A stretch of 64,000 nt of DNA from DYJE01 sp041660385 (GCA_041660385.1 JBAZWJ010000016.1:28494-92493); one strand, 5' to 3'. Positions 33,443 to 42,102 are shown, counted from the first letter of the stretch. The notes: generated by a model not told the origin, from the sequence alone. Translations and numbers: made by a program.

Positions 33443-34384
33443 ATGGGACTTGATGACATTAAACGTGTGGCAGTGGTTGGGGCCGGACTCATGGGTCACG
33501 GCATTGCACAGATATATGCGGAGGCCGGGTACGATGTCCGGCTTGTGGACACTCGTGAGGCTGAACTGGACAGGGCGAAAACACGGATCAGGGCATGCCT
33601 TGCGACCATAGGAAAAAAGGGGCTGGTGAGTGAGGAAGAAGGCAATCTCTGCATGACCCGCATCCGTTTTACCACAAATCTTTCGGACGCGGTATCGGAC
33701 GCGGATCTCGTGGTGGAGGCGGTTCCCGAAGTGGCGGAAATCAAAACCGATGTGTATCGAAAACTCGATGCATTCTGCGGACCGGAGACGCTGTTTCACA
33801 CCAATACCTCCGGCCTCGACGTGTTCAGGCTTGTTCCAGAAAAACGCGCAGTCCGGCTGGTGGCCACGCATTTTTTCGCTCCGGCCCGGATCATCCCTCT
33901 GGTTGAAGTGTGTCCAGGGCCTGTGACGGACAAGAACGCCTTGTGTCTGACAAAAAGCCTTCTCCGGAAAGTCGGCAAACAGCCGTTGGTGATGAAGCAG
34001 TTCGTCCCCTCGTTCATTGTGAACAGAATTCAGAATTACATCTCCATGGCGGTATTTGAAATGCTGTCCAATAACTGGGCCACTCCGGCGGAAATCGACA
34101 TAGCTGTCAAATACAGCCTGGGTATCCGCCTGCCAATTGTGGGCGTCGTGCAGTCCCTTGATTTTACTGGTCTTGATCTGGTCCAGGACATTATTGCAGG
34201 GACGGGAATCTCGATTCCCCTGATCGATGACCTGGTGAAACAGGGTCGCCTTGGAGCAAAAACATCCAAAGGATTTTATGACTACGATGGAAGAAGCGAA
34301 GAGGCTATCGTTGAGAAACGAGATCTGCGTTATCTGGAAATAGCTGAGTTTCTGGAAAAAACCGGCGCCCATCAATCGATATGA
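33443..34384 (+). CDS. 3-hydroxyacyl(-CoA) dehydrogenase-family NAD enzyme
   Basis: A 313-residue two-domain dehydrogenase. The NAD-binding loop VAVVGAGLMGHGIAQIYAEAG opens the Rossmann fold, followed by DADLVVEAVPEVAEIKTDVY, the catalytic-region HFFAPARIIPLVEVCPGP and the C-terminal helical domain PSFIVNRIQNYISMAVFEML. The family includes 3-hydroxybutyryl-CoA dehydrogenase, L-carnitine dehydrogenase and L-gulonate dehydrogenase. Because a BKACE gene follows, oxidation of a free 3-hydroxy acid to a 3-keto acid, as in carnitine breakdown, is the likeliest role. Confidence 0.88.
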   Translation: MGLDDIKRVAVVGAGLMGHGIAQIYAEAGYDVRLVDTREAELDRAKTRIRACLATIGKKGLVSEEEGNLCMTRIRFTTNLSDAVSDADLVVEAVPEVAEIKTDVYRKLDAFCGPETLFHTNTSGLDVFRLVPEKRAVRLVATHFFAPARIIPLVEVCPGPVTDKNALCLTKSLLRKVGKQPLVMKQFVPSFIVNRIQNYISMAVFEMLSNNWATPAEIDIAVKYSLGIRLPIVGVVQSLDFTGLDLVQDIIAGTGISIPLIDDLVKQGRLGAKTSKGFYDYDGRSEEAIVEKRDLRYLEIAEFLEKTGAHQSI

Positions 34385-34418
34385 TTATCCCGTGAATGAT
34401 AAAGGAGAAATACATACA

Positions 34419-35300
34419 ATGAAAAACAAAGTCATCATCACAGCGGCCCTTTCAGGGGCCGGGACTTTCAAACAGAATTGTCCGGCGGTTCCTTACACTC
34501 CGGAAGAATTTGCCGATGAAGCGGACCGCGCATTCAACGCAGGAGCCGCCATGGTCCATGTTCATGCGCGAGGGGAAGACGGGATGGCCACCCACGATAT
34601 CGGCCGCATCCAGGCGACCCACGATGCCATCAAGGAACGGGTTCCCTCCATCATCGTCAATCTCACTTCGGCTGTGGGCCCGTTTGCAACCACCAGCCAA
34701 AGAATCGATCAGATCGAGGCCGTCAAACCGGAAATGGCTTCCTTGAATACAAACACCATGAATTTCGGCATTGTTGACCGGAAAACCGGAACGGTGATCG
34801 TTGATTATGTGTTCACCAACACATTCACCATGCTCAAGGATTTTGGACAAATCATGGAAAACAATTCGGTGAAACCCGAAATTGAAGTCTATGATTTCGG
34901 GGGATTGGACAATGTCCTGTTGATCGCGAAACAGGGAATTTTCAGTGGACCACTGAATTTCAATTTTGTATGGGGTGTGGCCGGAGGGCAACGGTTCAGG
35001 CCCGACGCCTTTATCGCTCTGGTAAACGCCCTTCCGGAAAACTCCAATTTTACCACATGCGGCATCGCACGAGACCAGTTCAGCGCCTGCACGCTATCCT
35101 GTCTGATGGGTGGGCATATGCGCGTAGGGCTTGAAGACAATACGAAAATGCCCGATGGCCGTATGGCCAAAGGGAACGGAGAGTTGGTGGAATGGGCCGT
35201 CGCAGCCGCGAGATCTCTTGGTCGTGAACCGGCCACTTCCGATGAAGCAAGGGTCATCATGGGCCTTGACCAGAACCTAAGGAAGATCGCGGCATGTTAA
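34419..35300 (+). CDS. Beta-keto acid cleavage enzyme (BKACE, DUF849)
   Basis: A 293-residue TIM-barrel enzyme. KVIITAALSGAGTFKQNCPA and AGAAMVHVHARGEDGMATHD contain the zinc-binding HxH of the family; later landmarks are MASLNTNTMNFG, KPEIEVYDFGGLDNVL and GHMRVGLEDNTKMPDGRMAK. BKACEs combine a 3-keto acid with acetyl-CoA to give acetoacetate and a shortened acyl-CoA. Substrates in the family range from 3-keto-5-aminohexanoate to dehydrocarnitine. ATG 34419 has AAAGGAG upstream. It overlaps the CoA-transferase gene by 7 bases. Confidence 0.9.
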   Translation: MKNKVIITAALSGAGTFKQNCPAVPYTPEEFADEADRAFNAGAAMVHVHARGEDGMATHDIGRIQATHDAIKERVPSIIVNLTSAVGPFATTSQRIDQIEAVKPEMASLNTNTMNFGIVDRKTGTVIVDYVFTNTFTMLKDFGQIMENNSVKPEIEVYDFGGLDNVLLIAKQGIFSGPLNFNFVWGVAGGQRFRPDAFIALVNALPENSNFTTCGIARDQFSACTLSCLMGGHMRVGLEDNTKMPDGRMAKGNGELVEWAVAAARSLGREPATSDEARVIMGLDQNLRKIAAC

Positions 35301-36325
35301 CACTGATAAAACACAAAAACGACACGCACGTTTCATTGCCGGAAGGCAGCAACCCTCTTTTCATGGACCCGGACCCGGACCCGGATGCGGCCCGTCTGTT
35401 TTTTAAAACAAAATCACGGGCACTGGTTTCAAAAGTCACCACCGTGAAAGCGGCGGTGTCTGAGCTTGTACAAAACGGAGACTATATCGCCGTGGGGGGA
35501 TTCGGTACCAACCGGATTCCCACGGCGGTGCTCCATGAGATGGTTCGTCAGAAAAAAACCGGTCTTGGGTTTGCCGGTCATACGTCGACCCATGATTTTC
35601 AGATTCTCGTCGCGGGGAAATGTCTCAGTCGTGTGGACGCGGCCTATATTGTGGGCCTGGAAGCCCGTGGGCTATCACCTTCAGCCCGGAGGGCCGTGGA
35701 AAAAGGAACCCTGATCATGACCGAATGGACCAATGCCACGCTTGCCTGGCGGATCAAGGCTGCGGCCATGGGTCTTTCGTTTCTTCCGTCCCGGTCCCTT
35801 TTCGGGACGGACACATTTACATACAGTGCAGCCAAAACGGTTGAATGCCCGTTCACCGGAAAGGGGTATACCGCCCTTCCTGCCCTGTTTCCAGATGTGG
35901 CGGTGATCCATGTCCATGAGTGCGATATATACGGCAACGCGAGAGTCAAAGGCGTCACCGTGGCAGACCAGGATCTTGCGAAAGCGGCGAAACGGGTGAT
36001 TATGACCACGGAAGCGATCATTCCCAATGCGGCCATACGGAAAAATCCGGAAAACACATTCATCCCATACTGGTGCGTGGACGCAGTTATACACGTCCCA
36101 TTCGGAAGCTATCCGGGCAACATGCCGGGACTTTATTTTTCAGACGAGCCCTATCTGAAAACCTGGCTTGATAAAGAAAAAGACGAGACGGAATTTCAGG
36201 TGTTCTTCACCCGGCAGATCCTCGAAACGGAAAATTTTATGGAGTACCTGGCCCTGAACGGCGGCATGAAAACACTGTCTGATCTGGAAGATCTGGAATT
36301 GCTGGCCGGAAAGGAGGGTGGCTGA
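35294..36325 (+). CDS. CoA-transferase subunit A (GctA-like)
   Basis: A 343-residue family I CoA-transferase alpha subunit: DYIAVGGFGTNRIPTAVLHE, SRVDAAYIVGLEARGLSPSA, FPDVAVIHVHECDIYGNARV and KAAKRVIMTTEAIIPNAAIR. A roughly 45-residue N-terminal extension containing MDPDPDPDAAR precedes the domain. It is most like glutaconate-CoA-transferase alpha chains. It starts inside the BKACE stop region and ends on the B-subunit start, so the three are translationally coupled. Confidence 0.87.
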   Translation: MLTLIKHKNDTHVSLPEGSNPLFMDPDPDPDAARLFFKTKSRALVSKVTTVKAAVSELVQNGDYIAVGGFGTNRIPTAVLHEMVRQKKTGLGFAGHTSTHDFQILVAGKCLSRVDAAYIVGLEARGLSPSARRAVEKGTLIMTEWTNATLAWRIKAAAMGLSFLPSRSLFGTDTFTYSAAKTVECPFTGKGYTALPALFPDVAVIHVHECDIYGNARVKGVTVADQDLAKAAKRVIMTTEAIIPNAAIRKNPENTFIPYWCVDAVIHVPFGSYPGNMPGLYFSDEPYLKTWLDKEKDETEFQVFFTRQILETENFMEYLALNGGMKTLSDLEDLELLAGKEGG

Positions 36326-37101
36326 TGAGCAGCTATAACGCCATGGAGCTGATGATCTGTATCGCCGCTCGGAATCTTCAGGATGGAGCCACCGTGGTGG
36401 TCGGAACCGGCGCTCCTTGCGCCGCCGCCATGCTGGCCCAGAAACGTCATGCCCCGAATCTCTGTATCCTGTTTGAAGCGGGTGGCGTAGCACCCCGCCT
36501 GCCCACCATGCCTGTGTCCGTAGGCGATTCTCGGACCGTGTCCAACGCCCTGATGGCCAGTTCCATGAGTGATATCATGGAAACCTGCCAGAGGGGTATG
36601 GTGGATTTCGCGTTTCTGGGTGGGGCTCAGATCGACATGTACGGCAATCTGAACTCCACTCTGCTCGGCACGGACTACACCAAGCCGGATATAAGGCTTC
36701 CCGGCTCGGGCGGAGCCGGTGATCTTGCGTCATTATGTTGGAAAACCATGGTTATGATGCCCCAGGACACCCGCCGGTTCACTCCCCGGCTGGATTTTTT
36801 AACCACTCCGGGATATCTCACCGGGGGAAGGTCCAGGGAAATATCCGGCCTTCCCAAAGGAACAGGACCTCATCGGGTCATCACCAACATGGCCGTCATG
36901 GGGTTTGACAACACATCGCGGCGGATGACCGTCTTGTCCGTCAATCCCGGTTATTCACGACACACGGTTCAATCTCATTGCGGGTTTGAACTTCTCTGGG
37001 CTGACACCGTGGATCAGACCGAACCACCTGGAGTTGAAGAGCTGAAGCTTCTTAGAAGTGCCATTGATCCCGGAGGATATGTAATCGGCCGGGCCGGATG
37101 A
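36325..37101 (+). CDS. CoA-transferase subunit B (GctB-like)
   Basis: A 258-residue beta subunit. The catalytic Glu is probably that of CILFEAGGVAPRLP, aligned to the E(S/A)G motif of family I CoA-transferases; GGAQIDMYGNLNSTLLG and LPGSGGAGDLASLC follow. Start and stop interlock with subunit A (TGATG). Together A and B should move CoA between acetoacetate or another acid and the pathway intermediate, recycling the acetoacetate released by BKACE. Confidence 0.87.
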   Translation: MSSYNAMELMICIAARNLQDGATVVVGTGAPCAAAMLAQKRHAPNLCILFEAGGVAPRLPTMPVSVGDSRTVSNALMASSMSDIMETCQRGMVDFAFLGGAQIDMYGNLNSTLLGTDYTKPDIRLPGSGGAGDLASLCWKTMVMMPQDTRRFTPRLDFLTTPGYLTGGRSREISGLPKGTGPHRVITNMAVMGFDNTSRRMTVLSVNPGYSRHTVQSHCGFELLWADTVDQTEPPGVEELKLLRSAIDPGGYVIGRAG

Positions 37102-37227
37102 TGGTGTTGAAGAAGCTGAACTCATGTGGAAAATTCGCCTTCGTCCCTTGTGTCCACAGATGCAGCTTAGTGTATATGGTGCTTTTTTGTATATTCAAAA
37201 TCAAAATGCAAACCGGAGTATTTCCAA

Positions 37228-38541
37228 ATGAAAAAAATCAGCAGGGCATTGATTGTGATCGGGGTAATCGGGGTTTCCATGATTATTAACATGAAAGCCC
37301 ATGCATCGGGGTTCGCCCTGTTTGAACAGAGTGCAAGAGGCGCATCACGGGGCGGCGCGTTTGCAGCCCAGGCCGATGATCCTTCCGCAGTGTGGTACAA
37401 TCCGGCTGGGATCACCCAGCTGAATGATACGCGGGCCATGGCGGGCGGAACAGCGTATACCGGGAATACTGATACCGTCATCAACGGTAAAGGGGTTTCA
37501 TCCAGATCAAACGGTGTGACACCGAACATTTTTTTCACCAGAAAACTGAATAACAGGATATGGGCAGGAATCGGAATGTTCGCGCCGTTTGGAATGTCCA
37601 CATCCTATGATGAAAATTGGGAAGGTCGTTACAACACATTCTACACCGGCAATGTCAGTGTGGAAGTCAACCCCAATCTGGCCTATAAACTGACCGATTC
37701 CCTGTCTGCCGCAGCCGGGGTTTCCCTTCAGACCCTCGAAGTAAAAATGCGTCAGAAGATCAACACCCGGGCTGTTTTTATTCAGGGAGCTGTTGCAGAA
37801 GGGGCTGATCTTGAAACAGTCGAAGCTATGGCCGACGCCATGGGCTTAAGTGCCGCCCCGGATATCACACAGGACCTTTCCGGCAAGGACCGGTCCGCAG
37901 TTAGATATAATGCCGCCCTGTTCTATCGGATGAATGATATCGCGTCTTTCGGGTTAAGCTACCGGTCCAGAACAAGTCATCATGTGTCCGGAGACGCTGC
38001 TTACTCCAATGTCATCCCGGCGCTTTCAGGAGATATCTACAATACCGATGTCAAAGGCGACATCACACTGCCCGATCTGGTGTGGGCTGGTGGGGCCTTT
38101 CGTATCACACCCGCCATCACGGCTGAAATCGATGTGAACTGGACCGGATGGTCCTGTTACAAGTCGCTGAACATCACAATTGATAACGCGCTGGGATCTC
38201 AAAAAACAATAAAAAACTGGAAAGATGTATTCTGTTACAGGGCTGGAATGGAATACAAAGCGTCTGATGCCCTTTCCCTTCGTATGGGATACCTCTTTGA
38301 CAAATCGCCCATCCCGGATAGCACTGTCGATTATTCCATGCCCGCCGATGACCGCCACGTGATCACCGGTGGCCTTGGATATTCCTGGAAAAGATGGGGC
38401 GTGGATGTGGGCTACTCGCTGGTCCTTCCTTCACCCGAACATAGAATCGAGGCAAGACCTGAAGAAGGAATCCTATCTCCTGGAACGGTGAAAAGCATGA
38501 TCGTCCATCAAGTGAGTGCGGCGGTGTCGTGTGGTTTCTGA
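37228..38541 (+). CDS. OmpP1/FadL-family outer-membrane transporter
   Basis: A 437-residue beta barrel with signal peptide MKKISRALIVIGVIGVSMII to KAHA. The mature N terminus SGFALFEQSARGASRGGAFA followed by DDPSAVWYNPAGITQL is the FadL N-terminal plug motif (NPAG). The barrel ends VHQVSAAVSCGF with a C-terminal Phe, the outer-membrane insertion signal. FadL proteins admit hydrophobic compounds such as fatty acids or aromatics. At 126 bases after the CoA-transferase it probably belongs to the same operon and points to a hydrophobic substrate. Confidence 0.9.
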   Translation: MKKISRALIVIGVIGVSMIINMKAHASGFALFEQSARGASRGGAFAAQADDPSAVWYNPAGITQLNDTRAMAGGTAYTGNTDTVINGKGVSSRSNGVTPNIFFTRKLNNRIWAGIGMFAPFGMSTSYDENWEGRYNTFYTGNVSVEVNPNLAYKLTDSLSAAAGVSLQTLEVKMRQKINTRAVFIQGAVAEGADLETVEAMADAMGLSAAPDITQDLSGKDRSAVRYNAALFYRMNDIASFGLSYRSRTSHHVSGDAAYSNVIPALSGDIYNTDVKGDITLPDLVWAGGAFRITPAITAEIDVNWTGWSCYKSLNITIDNALGSQKTIKNWKDVFCYRAGMEYKASDALSLRMGYLFDKSPIPDSTVDYSMPADDRHVITGGLGYSWKRWGVDVGYSLVLPSPEHRIEARPEEGILSPGTVKSMIVHQVSAAVSCGF

Positions 38542-38680
38542 TCAAATGGCTATATATCTTTAATTACTTTATATAATAGATAAAACCATCGTATACCGTC
38601 GAATGAAATGAACTATTTATAACGGTAGATTCATTCTTAGTATCCTCGAAATAGGTCTACCTGTATAAAAAGAGGTAAAA

Positions 38681-39361
38681 ATGACCCAAAAAAATATCAT
38701 TAGTCAGAAGCAACCATTTCAGGATGATGTTACATTTCAAAGCCTCAGAAAAAATGAAAGAGAATTGAGAAAAAACCTGATTATCAACGCCACTCGGAAA
38801 ATACTTAAAAGAAAAACACAAAATACGATCGCGATGAAAGATATCGCCAGCGAAGTTGGCCTGGCACCAGCTTCTATATACAGTTATTTTCGCAGTCAGG
38901 AAGAATTGTTCTTAGAGGTCTTTCTAAATGACCTGACCCATATTGACACGATCATAAAAGAAAATCTGGACAGTTCTCTCCATAAATCCGGGCAGTCCGC
39001 TGCAGACAATCTTGGAGACGCTGTCGACTATCTTATGAGCAGTGAAGCGATATTTCAGGTGATAACCTATCTCATGGCTGAGCGGAATATACCTGAAAAT
39101 GTTATAGAAAAAATTGAGAAACTGAAACAGGCAATGTGTAAAAGTGTCACGGCCATTTTAAATATGCTGGGGGTTAAAAACACTGATGAAGCCACATTGC
39201 AAGCGTTTTTTGCGTCTATTCTCGGAACCATAATTCTGTATAGAAATACCGTGGGCAAAGAAATCCCCAGCCATGAAGTATCCATAAAGGAAATCATAAG
39301 AACGCTGATTGATGTGTTTAAAACAAGAAGCCCTTTGCCGGAAAGAAACCATCATTATTAA
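38681..39361 (+). CDS. TetR/AcrR-family regulator
   Basis: A 226-residue regulator with the helix-turn-helix NATRKILKRKTQNTIAMKDI then ASEVGLAPASIYSYFRSQEE. An unusually long polar N terminus (about 25 residues) precedes it. The ligand domain is helical. AGAGG lies before the ATG. A loose inverted pair GGTAGA/TCTACC (38624-38629, 38656-38661) upstream might be its site, though weak. It precedes the sigma-54 activator by 64 bases and may link that system to a small-molecule signal. Confidence 0.85.
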   Translation: MTQKNIISQKQPFQDDVTFQSLRKNERELRKNLIINATRKILKRKTQNTIAMKDIASEVGLAPASIYSYFRSQEELFLEVFLNDLTHIDTIIKENLDSSLHKSGQSAADNLGDAVDYLMSSEAIFQVITYLMAERNIPENVIEKIEKLKQAMCKSVTAILNMLGVKNTDEATLQAFFASILGTIILYRNTVGKEIPSHEVSIKEIIRTLIDVFKTRSPLPERNHHY

Positions 39362-39425
39362 TCAATTTGTTTCATAACGTATTAACGCCTGTCTGATGGC
39401 AGCACTTTCTTTAAAAGAGGGTTTC

Positions 39426-40526
39426 ATGAAAATAGATATACAGGAATTCATTAATCACACGTTGCAGGAAAAATTGACGGGTGCGGATGAAGATGAGCTC
39501 ATAGGTTGGGATTCCGGCATGAAAAACGTTATGCGGCAGATTCTGGCCGTTGCGAATTTCGACAGTCCGGTTCTTCTGTATGGAGAAACCGGTGTCGGCA
39601 AAGAAGTGATTGCCAAAATGATACACCGCCATTCCAGCCGCAGCAATGGCCCCTTTATCAAAGTCAACTGCGGTGCCATTCCGGAAACACTGATCGACAG
39701 TGAACTATTCGGCCATGAAAAAGGGGCGTTTACAGGTGCGGCTGCAAAAAAATGGGGACGGTTTGAACGGGCTGACAAAGGCACCATTTTCCTGGATGAA
39801 ATTTCGGAAATGCCCCTGATGGCCCAGACCAGACTTCTGCATGTTCTTCAGAACAAAGAGATTGAACGTGTAGGCGGGTCTCAGACGATCAAGCTGGATA
39901 TTCGTGTCATCGCCGCAACAAACCGGGATCTGTTAAAAATGTCGGACAAAAATGAATTCAGGAAAGATTTGTGGTTCAGGTTGAATATCTATCCCATTGA
40001 CATTCCGCCCCTTAGAGAGCGAAAACAGGATATCCACGCTCTGATAGGTTATTTTATTCAGCAGAAGTGTCATGAACTGAAAATTCATCCCATTCCGGTA
40101 CTGTGTCTGGAAGACCTCGACCGCCTGATGAGCTATGATTGGCCTGGAAATGTCAGGGAGGTCAAAAATATTGTTGAGCGTGCTCTGATCAGTAATCAAA
40201 GTGGGGCGCTTAAACTCAGCGATTTCATTCGTCATCCGATGCACGTTAAAATGGTTATCCCTTCATATTCTCACAAGGAATCGATTTCCACGCTGGACGA
40301 TACCATTTCAGAAACCATTCGCAAGGCTCTTATTATTTCAAAAGGAAAAATAAGCGGCACCGGCGGCGCCGCCGACCTGTTGAATACAAATCCAAGTACC
40401 CTCCGCAACAAGATGAAAAAATTTGGAATATCAACCGGCGATCTGAAAAAAAACATGCCGAGACGATTCAAACGTCCCCAGAACAATTTGGATTTGGACC
40501 GCTTGTTATCTTTTAATACGCATTAA
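39426..40526 (+). CDS. Sigma-54-dependent transcriptional activator without sensor domain
   Basis: A 366-residue bacterial enhancer-binding protein. After only about 30 N-terminal residues it begins the AAA+ domain: Walker A GETGVGKEVIAKM, the sigma-54 contact loop ELFGHEKGAFTGAAAKKWG (GAFTGA intact), Walker B KGTIFLDEISEMP, and RVIAATNRDLL, PPLRERKQDI, WPGNVREVKNIVERAL. A Fis-type helix-turn-helix near the end (SGTGGAADLLNTNPSTLRNK) binds DNA. There is no receiver, GAF or PAS domain, so activity is probably set by expression or a partner. ATG 39426 has AGAGGG upstream. The tandem palindromes and sigma-54 promoter just downstream are its obvious target. Confidence 0.92.
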   Translation: MKIDIQEFINHTLQEKLTGADEDELIGWDSGMKNVMRQILAVANFDSPVLLYGETGVGKEVIAKMIHRHSSRSNGPFIKVNCGAIPETLIDSELFGHEKGAFTGAAAKKWGRFERADKGTIFLDEISEMPLMAQTRLLHVLQNKEIERVGGSQTIKLDIRVIAATNRDLLKMSDKNEFRKDLWFRLNIYPIDIPPLRERKQDIHALIGYFIQQKCHELKIHPIPVLCLEDLDRLMSYDWPGNVREVKNIVERALISNQSGALKLSDFIRHPMHVKMVIPSYSHKESISTLDDTISETIRKALIISKGKISGTGGAADLLNTNPSTLRNKMKKFGISTGDLKKNMPRRFKRPQNNLDLDRLLSFNTH

Positions 40527-40535
40527 ATATTTGAA

Positions 40536-40557
40536 TTAATGAACCATCATTAAATTT
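40536..40557 (+). terminator. Weak AT-rich hairpin after the activator gene
   Basis: TTAATGA (40536-40542) and TCATTAA (40547-40553) form a 7-bp stem with a 4-base loop, followed by ATTTTC. The stem is A/T-rich, so termination would be inefficient. Confidence 0.35.
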
Positions 40558-40933
40558 TCACCCATAGTTCATTAACGTTCGATGTATACCTCAACGTCCG
40601 ACGAAGCCATGTACGCGAATTCCGCAGGTATGGTCCCATACCTTTGACATTAAAAGTATGTTCGCCAGAAATAGCTGGCACATACCCTCGCAAAACTCCA
40701 GTAACAGCATAATATCAATAAGGGCACTCTTGTTAACTCTCAAATAACATACATCAAGAGGACGTCGGTCAGCTCACGACCCAATCAATGGTGTTCGAAG
40801 GCATGCACTATTTGAAGAAACGGCATGGGATATTGGCTGATATTATTTCTGATCCAATCACTTCACAATCCGATTTCAGATAAAACAGAAATTCAAGACC
40901 GTATGTTGTCTACAAAGCAACAATTTCAAATAT

Positions 40934-40969
40934 GGCGAACAATTCGCCACATGCGGCGAGCAATTCGCC
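40934..40969. promoter_or_regulatory. Two palindromic activator sites spaced two helical turns apart
   Basis: GGCGAACAATTCGCC (40934-40948) and GGCGAGCAATTCGCC (40955-40969) differ at one base and start exactly 21 bp apart. They lie 85-125 bases upstream of the predicted sigma-54 start site, the right place for an enhancer-binding protein. The rest of 40560-40930 holds no gene I can support. Confidence 0.75.
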
Positions 40970-41029
40970 TCATGTGGTAATTATACATAGACTCAATCAT
41001 AACTAACCGAAATATATACTGATAATATT

Positions 41030-41045
41030 TGGCACGTTATTTGAT
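41030..41045 (+). promoter_or_regulatory. Sigma-54 (-24/-12) promoter of the surface-fibre operon
   Basis: TGGCACG (41030-41036), four bases, then TTGAT (41041-41045), against consensus TGGCACG-N4-TTGCW. The -24 GG element and spacing are perfect; the -12 C is A. Start would be near 41056, leaving a leader of about 350 bases that includes the riboswitch. Confidence 0.7.
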
Positions 41046-41105
41046 ATATACAGTGAAAAAGGTCAATAACAACTAACCATTATTGTCGTTATGACAGTTG
41101 ATTTT

Positions 41106-41170
41106 TCTGGGAGGGGGTAGCCCACCCAGAGTCCGCGTTGCCATCAGGCAACGCGGGCTGATTAACAGCC
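41106..41170 (+). ncRNA. Structured 5' leader upstream of the riboswitch
   Basis: Three hairpins in a row: TCTGGG/CCCAGA (41106-41130 region), a perfect 10-bp stem CCGCGTTGCC-atca-GGCAACGCGG (41133-41156), and GGCTG-attaa-CAGCC (41156-41170). No U-run follows. A further perfect 8-bp hairpin, CTTACGCA-tgg-TGCGTAAG, sits at 41238-41256. I do not recognise this as a known RNA family. Confidence 0.5.
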
Positions 41171-41261
41171 AAAATGTTGTGGAAAAACAAATAATTATCA
41201 AACTCAACCTTTACATCACCGCGTTAAAACAATTTGTCTTACGCATGGTGCGTAAGAACAA

Positions 41262-41366
41262 AATGCCAAAGAAAAGACCAAACCCGGAGTAATCCGGGGA
41301 CGGAAAGCCAACGAGTCCGTTAAAGCTGTTGTGCCGGGCATAGCGGATGGTCGGGTTACCTCTGGT
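41262..41366 (+). ncRNA. GEMM-I cyclic-dinucleotide riboswitch (c-di-GMP or cGAMP)
   Basis: The segment aligns without gaps to the core of the Vibrio Vc2 c-di-GMP-I aptamer as I remember it: AGACCAAA, a 6-bp stem CCCGGA-GTAA-TCCGGG with a GNRA loop (41283-41298), then GACGGAAAGCC (41299-41309, Vc2 GACGCAAAGCC), and the closing GATGGTCGGGTTACC (41346-41360). The intercalating A47 is kept (41304). Position 20 is A (41277) rather than G, and the 21-46 pair is C-G instead of G-C, a covariation. Adenine at position 20 is the feature linked to cGAMP recognition in Geobacter GEMM-Ib riboswitches. The first gene of the operon starts 41 bases later. Confidence 0.8.
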
Positions 41367-41406
41367 AAATTTATAATCAACTTATTAATTTACTTTGGAG
41401 AAGAAA

Positions 41407-42102
41407 ATGAAAAAATTAGCTCTCAGCGCAATCCTTGGTGCATCTCTCATGATCAGTTCTTCCGCTTTCGCTCTTACCTCAATGACAGCCGGCAGCATGA
41501 AATCTGCCACAGCCCAGGCTGGGGTCAGCATCGGATTTGACGGCATCATCATCGAAGAATTCATCGGTGCCACCACATACACGGATGAAGACGGTGCTAT
41601 TGGTGGCCTTGGAGGCTCTATCGTGATCAGCGACCGCCACACCCTTAAAGGGTACTATGCACTGCCCAATGATCAGGGTATTGGTGCAACAACTCCTGGT
41701 GTAATTGATGATCCGTATTACCATGATGCATTTGCGGGGGCTGTTACAGCAATGGGTGGCAATTTGACATCAGCGCAAGTTCTTGGTGTTCTGGAAAATA
41801 CCCATGCCTTGACAATTGACGTCGGTATCTGCTCCATCCTCAGCGTTGGTAATTACCTCAACTCCACTGGCGGTGATCCTGCGACTATTACGGCCGCTGC
41901 AATGACAAGCGCTGCAGATGCGATGACTGGCGTGGTTATCGGCCTTCCGACCGCCATGATCACAACAACGGCCGATTCTTACAGTGTTGGTGTCAGTTCA
42001 ACGAATGCATGCAATAACAACAATGCTGATTTCATTGCAATCTCTCAGGGCGCAAGCGCCATGGCCATTCTGGGCGGTTCGGTTGAAATTGCTGCTCACT
42101 AA
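41407..42102 (+). CDS. Secreted FilA/DUF6160-like surface protein, paralogue 1
   Basis: A 231-residue secreted protein: signal peptide MKKLALSAILGASLMISSSA-FA, then LTSMTAGSMKSATAQAGVSI. The SMKSATAQAGVSI block is shared with the next two genes. The remainder is rich in Gly, Ala, Thr and Asp with short beta-prone stretches (GGLGGSIVISDRHTLKGYY, AITAAAMTSAADAMTG-like) and only two or three Cys. It resembles, from memory, DUF6160/FilA-type putative pilus proteins (consensus L-x-A-V-T-G-Q-A-G). It is the first gene after the riboswitch, with GGAG seven bases before the ATG, and a hairpin follows it, so it may be the most abundant, perhaps structural, subunit. Confidence 0.7.
   Translation: MKKLALSAILGASLMISSSAFALTSMTAGSMKSATAQAGVSIGFDGIIIEEFIGATTYTDEDGAIGGLGGSIVISDRHTLKGYYALPNDQGIGATTPGVIDDPYYHDAFAGAVTAMGGNLTSAQVLGVLENTHALTIDVGICSILSVGNYLNSTGGDPATITAAAMTSAADAMTGVVIGLPTAMITTTADSYSVGVSSTNACNNNNADFIAISQGASAMAILGGSVEIAAH

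Noticed and set aside
41098..41292. A 64-codon open frame in the fibre-operon leader
   Set aside because: It runs through stable hairpins and into the riboswitch aptamer, and lacks a ribosome site.
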